Shown one piece after another: positions 58,823-64,000 of a stretch of 64,000 bases of DNA. The stretch spans positions 3,151,540 to 3,215,539 of the forward strand of contig NZ_CP094972.1 of assembly GCF_025985425.1 (NCBI RefSeq), given 5' to 3'. The notes under the pieces were generated by a model that was not told the origin of the DNA, did not search any database, and worked only from the letters and a program-made list of their open reading frames with translations. The DNA is from Entomomonas sp. E2T0. GTDB lineage: Bacteria > Pseudomonadota > Gammaproteobacteria > Pseudomonadales > Pseudomonadaceae. The number at the start of each line of letters is the position of its first letter. The first letter of the stretch is position 1. Both the position numbers and the translations under genes were made by a program.

Positions 58823-59374
58823 ATGAAAAAAATATTGTTAGGTGGATTAGTATTATTGGCTTTAGCAGGTTGTGATGATGGTAAAAAAGATACCGCTACA
58901 ACACCTCAAAACACCTCAACAACTTCTGAAAATCTTAAAGAAGCAGCTAATAATGTCAAAGACGCAGCTGCTGCTAAAACTGAGCAAGCTAAAAAGGCTA
59001 CTGCAGAAAAATGGGATGAAGCCAAACAAACAACTTCCGATAAATGGGAAGAAGCTAAGCAATCTACTTCTGAAACATGGGATGATGCTAAAAAATCTGC
59101 CTCTGAAAATACTGATAAAGTAATGAATGAAGCCTCTGACAAGTGGGATAATGCTAAACAAGCCACCGCTGAAGAATGGGAAAAAGCTAAAAAATCTGCT
59201 GCAGAAACCAAAGATGAAATCAGCAAAGATGCTTCTGAACAATGGGAAAAAGCTAAGCAGTCTGCTAGTGATACTAAAGACAGCCTAGAAGCTAAAATGC
59301 AAGAAAAATCTGAACAATTAAAAGATAGCACAGAACAAACAAAACAAGACGCACAAACTGAAACGAATCAATAA
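58823..59374 (+). CDS. lipoprotein with amphipathic 11-residue-type repeats (LEA/apolipophorin-like)
   Basis: 183 residues. The lipobox LAGC ends at Cys17, so the mature protein is lipid-anchored. Behind it lies a Thr/Ser/Asn linker and then a long, highly charged helix of repeats like KWDEAKQTTSD, KWEEAKQSTSE, TWDDAKKSASE, EWEKAKKSAAE, with no cysteine or proline after Cys17 except two early residues. The pattern recalls group 3 LEA or apolipoprotein-like helices that bind membranes or protect against stress. GAGG lies eight bases before the ATG. A strong terminator follows. The role is inference. Confidence 0.8.
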   Translation: MKKILLGGLVLLALAGCDDGKKDTATTPQNTSTTSENLKEAANNVKDAAAAKTEQAKKATAEKWDEAKQTTSDKWEEAKQSTSETWDDAKKSASENTDKVMNEASDKWDNAKQATAEEWEKAKKSAAETKDEISKDASEQWEKAKQSASDTKDSLEAKMQEKSEQLKDSTEQTKQDAQTETNQ

Positions 59375-59383
59375 ACACCTAAT

Positions 59384-59413
59384 AAGCCGTACTTATTAAT
59401 AAAGTACGGCTTT
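59384..59413 (+). terminator. rho-independent terminator of the repeat lipoprotein gene
   Basis: AAGCCGTACTT at 59384-59394 pairs with AAGTACGGCTT at 59402-59412, followed by a T-rich run. Confidence 0.92.
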
Positions 59414-59480
59414 ATTTTATTCATCTCATTGCTAGAACCATATATAATCAACAACTCCCTATAATCTGTTGATTATTAAT

Positions 59481-59942
59481 ATGCCAATCTCAAACACAAA
59501 CTCAAAATACCTAGCAGAAGCACTTGATATAGCCTTTAATGCTCATAAAGGGCAAACTGATAAAGCAGGTCAACCCTATATCCTACACCCTCTGCGTTTA
59601 ATGTTCTCACTAGAGGATGACAAGTCAAAAATCGTTGCCTTATTACATGATGTAATAGAAGACACTACCATAACGATAGAAGATTTAAAAAATAAAGGAT
59701 TTCCACAGGATATTATAGAAGCTATTGAAGCTCTCACTAAACAGCCTAATGAAACATACCAAGAATTTATTGAAAGAGTTAGCAATAATGAACTAGCCAA
59801 AACAGTAAAAATAGCTGACTTAAAAGACAATATGAACCTAACACGACTTACAGAGCTTTCCAATAAAGATATAGAGCGAATAGAGAAATATCATAAAAGC
59901 CTAAATTATTTACAAAATCACAAACCAAATTCACTATCATAA
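59481..59942 (+). CDS. small HD-domain (p)ppGpp hydrolase-like protein
   Basis: Stand-alone HD hydrolase (153 residues) matching the hydrolase half of SpoT and the small MESH1-type enzymes. Metal residues are visible: His22 in AFNAHKGQTDKAG, His36 in YILHPLRL, HDVIED at 56-61 (the HDxxED motif) and Asp113 in KIADLKDNM. There is no synthetase domain, TGS or ACT, so it can only degrade. The TTG at 59469 is possible, but the ATG at 59481 is preferred; neither has a clear Shine-Dalgarno. A different nucleotide substrate cannot be excluded. Confidence 0.85.
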   Translation: MPISNTNSKYLAEALDIAFNAHKGQTDKAGQPYILHPLRLMFSLEDDKSKIVALLHDVIEDTTITIEDLKNKGFPQDIIEAIEALTKQPNETYQEFIERVSNNELAKTVKIADLKDNMNLTRLTELSNKDIERIEKYHKSLNYLQNHKPNSLS

Positions 59943-60045
59943 TTGTTAGCTTAAATGCTATAACAAAGTCTTTTTAGCATAAATAATCACTATGCTTCAA
60001 AGGTAGAATGATGATATAAAAACAAAAAAATAATTTGGAAATAAT

Positions 60046-60074
60046 TTGACAGTTTTTAACCTGAAAGCTAGAAT
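60046..60074 (+). promoter_or_regulatory. sigma-70 promoter of the tRNA-Cys gene
   Basis: TTGACA at 60046-60051, a 17-bp spacer and TAGAAT at 60069-60074, with the expected start about 7 bp later and 6-7 bp before the tRNA. This is the best consensus promoter in the window. Confidence 0.9.
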
Positions 60075-60087
60075 AGCCGACTCTTAT

Positions 60088-60162
60088 GGCCGGGTGGCAG
60101 AATGGCTTATGCAGCGGATTGCAAATCCGTCTATGCCGGTTCGATTCCGACCCCGGCCTCCA
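60088..60162 (+). tRNA. tRNA-Cys (anticodon GCA)
   Basis: The acceptor stem pairs GGCCGGG at 60088-60094 with CCCGGCC at 60152-60158, then discriminator T and encoded CCA at 60160-60162. The anticodon loop TTGCAAA gives GCA at 60121-60123, between stem arms GCGGA and TCCGT. The T arm contains GGTTCGATTCC. Its own promoter and terminator flank it. Confidence 0.97.
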
Positions 60163-60167
60163 TATCC

Positions 60168-60201
60168 AAAGCCTAGTTAATTAATTTAACTAGGCTTTTT
60201 T
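60168..60201 (+). terminator. rho-independent terminator of tRNA-Cys
   Basis: AAAGCCTAGTTAA at 60168-60180 pairs with TTAACTAGGCTTT at 60186-60198, followed by T to 60201. Confidence 0.95.
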
Positions 60202-60311
60202 ATTAATCAAAGTAATATATACCCCGATTTATAGCTCTATTTCGATTTGCTGTAAGATCAAATTAAATAAATTTTAGTTTTTAATTACACAGATAAAACA
60301 AAACCTTTACC

Positions 60312-61193
60312 TTATTCAGTACGCTCAAATACCCTCGCAGGTATTTTCTTGGCTAAACCTTTCTGAATCATTGTCTCTTTGTATTCTTGATAAAGCTGTT
60401 TAATCTTAGGAGAGCCTCCTTCCAAAATTGCCCAGTATGCATCGGCTAAGTTAAATTTAGCTACTATTCTATTTGGATATTTTGTTAATATTTTTCTAAA
60501 ATCAGAGCACTAGCAGTGGGATTTTCTTTTTCTAAATAAAATGCTAAATCATTAAGAATTACCAAATTCTCATCATTTAAAAGTGTTGAATAAGAAACAG
60601 CATCGAATATATCAACATCCTTGATAGCTACATTGATCTTGCCGCTATTGTATAAAGATATTCTCTTTTCTAATCTTTCGTTGATATCTTTCTGAACTCT
60701 TGATTCTGTTAATTCTTTGTATGGGTCTACACTACCTAAAGCAAAACAACATTCTACATATGTTACTTCTAATGATGGGATCAATATATCATTAGCAGGA
60801 TCAGGTCTTTCTCCAGTTATTATTTTTGTTAAAATCCAGTCTTGTTTTTCAAGCGACCATTTATATAATTCTATATAGATCTACCCTTGCACACGATAAT
60901 ATGTGCTATCTAACTCTAAGTATCCTTTTTTATAACTCCGATAAACAGTTGGGATTTTATCTTCATCTACTGGCTTCATAATGTAAGACTTTTTTTTTAT
61001 CAATGGAAGAAAGCCACATCTTTAAATGTAACGTATTATCTACTGTTTCTTCTTGAAATTTATCATTAATTCCATCCTCATCATAATCATCCTCTAAAGA
61101 GAAACTAAAAGAAATTAATGGGAATACAAAGAAAAAGGTGATTATAAATACTATATTTTTTATTTTAATCAATTTATCCTCTTTCATGAACAT
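60312..61193 (-). pseudogene. broken secreted TPR-type protein (two frameshifts, one nonsense)
   Basis: Three frames together encode one protein. The N-terminal part (61193 to 60990) gives a signal peptide and SLEDDYDEDGINDKFQEE. In a run of nine A (complement of 60990-60998) one base too many shifts the frame; with eight A it continues to MKPVDEDKIPTVYRSYKKGY from 60979. A TAG follows 33 codons later (after YYRVQG), and beyond it the same frame runs IYIELYKWSLEKQDW to SALILEK at 60485. There a run of five A (six expected) shifts again into ILTKYPNRIVAKFNLADAYW, a TPR-like end finishing at 60312. SD GAGG fits a TTG start at about 61175. It is a decayed gene of unknown function. Confidence 0.8.
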
Positions 61194-61226
61194 ATGCTAT
61201 TAATGGTAAATGTTATTTTATAACTT

Positions 61227-61658
61227 CTAGTTCAAACAACTTCCTTTTTCATGTGCTTCCTCTAATGCTTCCTTAAGTATGTCATAAGACTCTTTTGATT
61301 TTTCTAATTCTTCATCTCCCAAAGTACCACGTACAGGTTCACCATGTAAAAAGTACATATTCCTAGAAACTTCTAATACATAAAAAATATTTTTACTATC
61401 TTCATAGATAGGTTGAGAATAACGAATATCTTTATCACTTATATATAGGTATTTATCTTTTTTTATAATAGAGATACTTCTTTTACCTATTTCTCCCATA
61501 ATATCTAATGTTAAATTTCCTGACATTGTTGTCGTACATTCTATACCAGCTCCTTCTGTAGATTTAATTGATTCTATTTGAACTTCTTCTCCGCTAGTAA
61601 CCATTGTTATCAGAATTAAAATAGTAAGTAATATACACTTGCAATTTAATATACACAT
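61227..61658 (-). CDS. small secreted protein, unknown
   Basis: 143 residues that I do not recognise. A hydrophobic N-terminal segment (about residues 8-22) looks like a signal peptide; the mature part is hydrophilic with two cysteines (in IECTTT and near the C-terminus in GSCLN) that could form one disulfide. A charged helix (ELEKSKESYDILKEALEEAHEKG) ends it. It starts five bases after the upstream gene stops, so the two are one transcript. It lies in a decaying island and may be a periplasmic immunity-type protein, which is inference. Confidence 0.65.
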   Translation of the reverse strand: MCILNCKCILLTILILITMVTSGEEVQIESIKSTEGAGIECTTTMSGNLTLDIMGEIGKRSISIIKKDKYLYISDKDIRYSQPIYEDSKNIFYVLEVSRNMYFLHGEPVRGTLGDEELEKSKESYDILKEALEEAHEKGSCLN

Positions 61659-61663
61659 AAAAG

Positions 61664-62227
61664 CTACTTCTTATCTAACCTAGCACAACCCTTAACAATT
61701 TTTCCTCGATAATTGATAAATACTTCAAAAGTAGATGTTTCATCGGTAACACTAATATCACAGGTTGTATCCCACCAAAGTTTTCTAATTAGCCCATAAA
61801 CTTCATGATCTTTTGATTGAAACATTAATAAAAAAACACCATCTAAAGGTTTTTTATCCATTTCTGTTTTGATAGCTAATTCTTGTTCTTTTTCACCATG
61901 TATTGATATGTTTAATTTGTTTTCAGAAATAGTGGCATTCCAGAATGGTTCAGATCCATCAGCATGAAATATTAGGCCACTTTTGATTATTTTTTCAAAA
62001 AACTCTTCGGGTGTTAATTGACCACTTTGTTGCTGTAACTTACTATTTTCAATCCACTCTATTTTATTATTTTTCAAATCTAACCATTTTTTTTGATTTT
62101 CTTCGACACTACCTAAAAATAGATATTCTTTACCTGAAGACTCATCTATAAATATTTCTTTTGCAAAGAATAAATGAGATGTAAAAAAATATAAAAACAG
62201 ACTAACAATAATTTTAACTTTTTTCAT
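61664..62227 (-). CDS. small secreted protein with EPFW motif (COG3650-like)
   Basis: 187 residues with a signal peptide (1-21, after FFA). The mature protein has HADGSEPFWNATI in the middle and ends TFEVFINYRGKIVKGCARL, the pattern of the poorly characterised periplasmic COG3650-type proteins. Two cysteines (TTCDIS and KGCARL) probably pair. The TTG at 62233 is possible, but GGAG is nine bases before the ATG at 62227. It begins 15 bp after the stop of a truncated upstream reading frame. Its function is unknown; an inhibitor or immunity role would fit its position. Confidence 0.7.
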   Translation of the reverse strand: MKKVKIIVSLFLYFFTSHLFFAKEIFIDESSGKEYLFLGSVEENQKKWLDLKNNKIEWIENSKLQQQSGQLTPEEFFEKIIKSGLIFHADGSEPFWNATISENKLNISIHGEKEQELAIKTEMDKKPLDGVFLLMFQSKDHEVYGLIRKLWWDTTCDISVTDETSTFEVFINYRGKIVKGCARLDKK

Positions 62228-62241
62228 AATCAACTTCTCCG

Positions 62242-62307
62242 CTATTTATGTGGGTTGCCTTCTAAGACAGGAGGCCAAGAATTTTTATCTGTACCCCATA
62301 ATACGGT
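62242..62307 (-). pseudogene. 3' tail of a destroyed coding sequence (possible effector)
   Basis: Reading leftward from the insertion-sequence border, an open frame encodes T-V-L-W-G-T-D-K-N-S-W-P-P-V-L-E-G-N-P-H-K and stops at TAG (62244-62242). The stop lies just upstream of the next gene's Shine-Dalgarno, as in an operon. The composition (GTDKNSWPPVLEGNPH) is like the end of a secreted effector or other large protein, not random sequence. Its upstream part is missing. The identity is inference. Confidence 0.5.
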
Positions 62308-62483
62308 CAAGTCTAGCAATGACCTAGATTAATTGAGATCTAATCGTACAACTCACTTGCAAAAGAGAGAGCCACCCGTTTTGATAAAGGTGTCGAAACT
62401 TTAATCAGAACAAAAGGAGTAACTCTCATGTTACATGCTAACAATCCAATCATTAAACATAAAGTAGGTCTTTTAAACTTAGC
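62305..62483 (+). mobile_element. IS481-family remnant, left end
   Basis: A terminal segment beginning near GGTCAAGTCTAGCAATGACC leads through a leader to AAAAGGAGT and the transposase ATG. The first 19 codons follow the IS481 pattern MLHANNPIIKHKVGLLNLA, and then similarity stops. The rest of the transposase and the right end are absent, so the element is dead. Its left edge coincides with the truncated reading frame on the other strand. Confidence 0.7.
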
Positions 62484-62535
62484 ATTGACATTGTTCATAT
62501 CTCATATAGCTTTATTGTTTTTCTTGCGTTACTAA
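62428..62535 (+). pseudogene. truncated IS481-family transposase
   Basis: ORF of 35 codons with a strong AGGAGT Shine-Dalgarno. Residues 1-19 match the IS481 transposase N-terminus; residues 20-35 (LTLFISHIALLFFLRY) are unrelated and stop at TAA, indicating a deletion junction near 62483. Confidence 0.75.
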
Positions 62536-62698
62536 AATTCTCAGTAAATACCTTTTTAAAATAAGATAATTGGATTGTAGAAATCTGCTTAAACTAACGA
62601 GAAAAAATCAGGTTAACTAAAGGCATAACACAATCATAAATAATTTCACTATCCGTTATCGTATACTTATCAATAAGTAAGACTGTATCACTCCAAAA

Positions 62699-64000
62699 CT
62701 ACTCATTAGTATAAGGTGTTTTATTTGCTATATGACAAGCAGCCACATAACCAAAGGTCATGGCAGGACCTAAATTAATTCCACCTGTTGGATAATATCC
62801 TCCCATTATACTGGCCATATCTGTTCCTACTGCATATAGTCCCTCTATTGGCTGCCCTATTTTATTTAGCACCCTTGCATGCTCATCTGTTTTCAAGCCG
62901 GCAAAGGTGCCAAAACTACCTGGTAATACTTTAATTGCATAGAACGGGCCTTTATCAAGTGGAGCTAAACTAGGATTAGGCTGATGGTCGGGATCACCCA
63001 TTTTTCTATTATAAGCTGTACCACCTCTGCCATATTCAGGATCTTTGCCTTCTTTAGCGTGTAAATTAAACTCATCGATGGTTTGGCGTAAGACCTTTGG
63101 ATCAATATCACATAGTCTGGCTAAGCCTTCAATAGTATCAGCTTTCTTTAAGTAACCTGATTCAAGCCAAGGCTTAGTTGAAAAAGGAAACGGTCTAGTC
63201 ATTCCAAAACCGTAGCGGCGCTGGCATTCATGACTACAAATCAACCATGAGAATACCTCTTGATTAGCAGGTGTCTTACTATCCATAGCCGCAGTATAAT
63301 CATAATAGCCGTCAGCTTCGTTAACAAACCGTTTACCATTATGCATCACCGCTATAACCCCTGGTTTACCTCGATCAATAATATGTGGGAAATGACCTAC
63401 TGTACCATCCTTATAAGGTACTAATGACACAGGACACCAAGCTACTGGCGAAGCTAGATCAGTGGCTACTTCAGCTCCCACCTGTTCCGCCATATTAAGC
63501 CCATCTCCGGTATTAGTAGTAGGTGGTAATGGCCAATGTGCTAAGGGATCCTTCATATGGGGAAACATGGCGGCACGACGTTTAATATCATAAGAAAAAC
63601 CACCTGCTGCAAGGATAACACCTTTGCTAACATGAATAGTTTCTTCACCTAATTCGGTACTCACGATAGCACCTACCACTTTACCATTTTCTTCAATTAA
63701 TTGTTTTGCTGGTGTTGAAACTCGAATAGTTACGCCTAAATCCTCAGCTGACTTTGCTAATCTAGCAATTAATGCTGAACCGTTTACAAATTGCATAGTT
63801 CTGCCATAAATTAGCCAATCCAAAGCATGTAGCCCCAATCTCTTAGCCACGTAGAACGCAGCAGAAATGGAGCGTGTTGCTTTTAAAAAACTCCATAAAT
63901 CCTTACCTGCCATAATAGGCATTCCCAGAAATCCTGTTTCCCATTTAGGAGGTAACATTTTTTTGACTAACTTTCCCATTTTACGACCATGATAAGGGGC
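62699..64000 (-). CDS. FAD-dependent dehydrogenase (FAD_binding_2, 3-ketosteroid dehydrogenase-like), N-terminus outside window
   Basis: C-terminal 430 or so residues of a flavoprotein of the FAD_binding_2/fumarate reductase-ketosteroid dehydrogenase group. The frame is still open at 64000 (7 codons before the first internal ATG), so the dinucleotide-binding N-terminus lies outside. Visible parts: GKVVGAIVSTELGEE, VILAAGGFSYD, PTTNTGDGLNMAEQVGA, RFVNEADGYYDY, LPGSFGTFAGLKTDEHARVL and the C-terminal GTDMASIMGGYYPTGGINLG that closes the FAD site. A fumarate-type or steroid-type substrate cannot be told from this part. Confidence 0.85.
   Translation of the reverse strand, partial: APYHGRKMGKLVKKMLPPKWETGFLGMPIMAGKDLWSFLKATRSISAAFYVAKRLGLHALDWLIYGRTMQFVNGSALIARLAKSAEDLGVTIRVSTPAKQLIEENGKVVGAIVSTELGEETIHVSKGVILAAGGFSYDIKRRAAMFPHMKDPLAHWPLPPTTNTGDGLNMAEQVGAEVATDLASPVAWCPVSLVPYKDGTVGHFPHIIDRGKPGVIAVMHNGKRFVNEADGYYDYTAAMDSKTPANQEVFSWLICSHECQRRYGFGMTRPFPFSTKPWLESGYLKKADTIEGLARLCDIDPKVLRQTIDEFNLHAKEGKDPEYGRGGTAYNRKMGDPDHQPNPSLAPLDKGPFYAIKVLPGSFGTFAGLKTDEHARVLNKIGQPIEGLYAVGTDMASIMGGYYPTGGINLGPAMTFGYVAACHIANKTPYTNE

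Noticed and set aside
58906-59331. Antisense ORFs in the repeat lipoprotein gene
   Set aside because: They are products of the repetitive codon pattern (S/F/L-rich low-complexity) with no start signals.
60138-60162. tRNA-Cys 3' end as an integration attachment site
   Set aside because: I found no second copy of the tRNA end within the window and no integrase gene, so the island cannot be called tRNA-integrated.

Overview
The window is AT-rich (well below 50% G+C by eye) and carries a gammaproteobacterial gene set whose order is largely that of Pseudomonas: mlaFEDCB-ibaG-murA-hisG-hisD-hisC facing kdsD-kdsC-lptC-lptA-lptB, lptD-surA facing amgK-murU, cmoA-cmoB, folK-folB facing plsY with tsaD nearby, nadK plus a phosphatase, rssB-rssC, and cbpA-cbpM. 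That order, the low G+C and the many short losses and insertions suggest an AT-rich, probably host-associated relative of Pseudomonas (an Entomomonas-like lineage would fit). The genus is an inference, not something the sequence proves.

Layout. 1-4.5 kb: L-lactate uptake and oxidation (lldP, lldE, lldF, lldG). 4.6-6.4 kb: an unknown polytopic membrane protein and a GbsR/MarR-type regulator with a palindromic operator. 6.4-16 kb (minus strand): histidine biosynthesis, murA and the Mla phospholipid-transport operon, interrupted by a secreted FAD oxidoreductase. 16-19.4 kb: Kdo synthesis and LPS transport. 19.5-24.7 kb: an EptC-type phosphoethanolamine transferase and an FAD/Fe-S D-lactate dehydrogenase. 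24.9-26.1 kb: an unknown membrane protein with an internally duplicated domain. 26.2-32.1 kb: surA, lptD and the AmgK/MurU peptidoglycan-recycling pair. 32.2-35.5 kb: a PhzF-like isomerase, tRNA-wobble enzymes CmoA/CmoB and ecotin. 35.7-41.8 kb: two tandem CSS-motif/EAL c-di-GMP phosphodiesterases followed by an AIDA-type autotransporter. 42-46.4 kb: MFS transporter, AraC regulator, LysE exporter, bestrophin-like channel and a SagB-type nitroreductase whose signal peptide is out of frame. 46.5-54.9 kb: an SPFH protein, folK/folB, plsY, aqpZ, tsaD, a YdhR-like protein, a secreted MORN-type repeat protein, a phosphatase, nadK and a YcgN-type cluster protein. 55-59.9 kb: a zinc-ribbon membrane protein, rssC/rssB, cbpM/cbpA, an amphipathic-repeat lipoprotein and a small HD-type (p)ppGpp hydrolase.

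60-62.7 kb is different: a tRNA-Cys with its own promoter and terminator is followed by a decaying accessory island. Reading leftward from its right edge it holds an IS481-family remnant, the last ~20 codons of a destroyed larger gene, two small secreted proteins, and a TPR-type secreted protein broken by two homopolymer frameshifts and one nonsense codon. A secreted-effector/periplasmic-immunity module gutted by an insertion sequence is my best reading, but it is a hypothesis. The window closes inside an FAD-dependent dehydrogenase.

Functional links: envelope biogenesis dominates (Mla, Lpt, Kdo, MurA, SurA, EptC, PlsY, AmgK/MurU). Lactate enters by LldP and is oxidised by LldEFG (L) or Dld (D). 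Surface behaviour is probably tuned by the EAL pair beside the adhesin. The clearest undescribed material is the duplicated-domain membrane protein at 24917-26140 and the 60-62.7 kb island.
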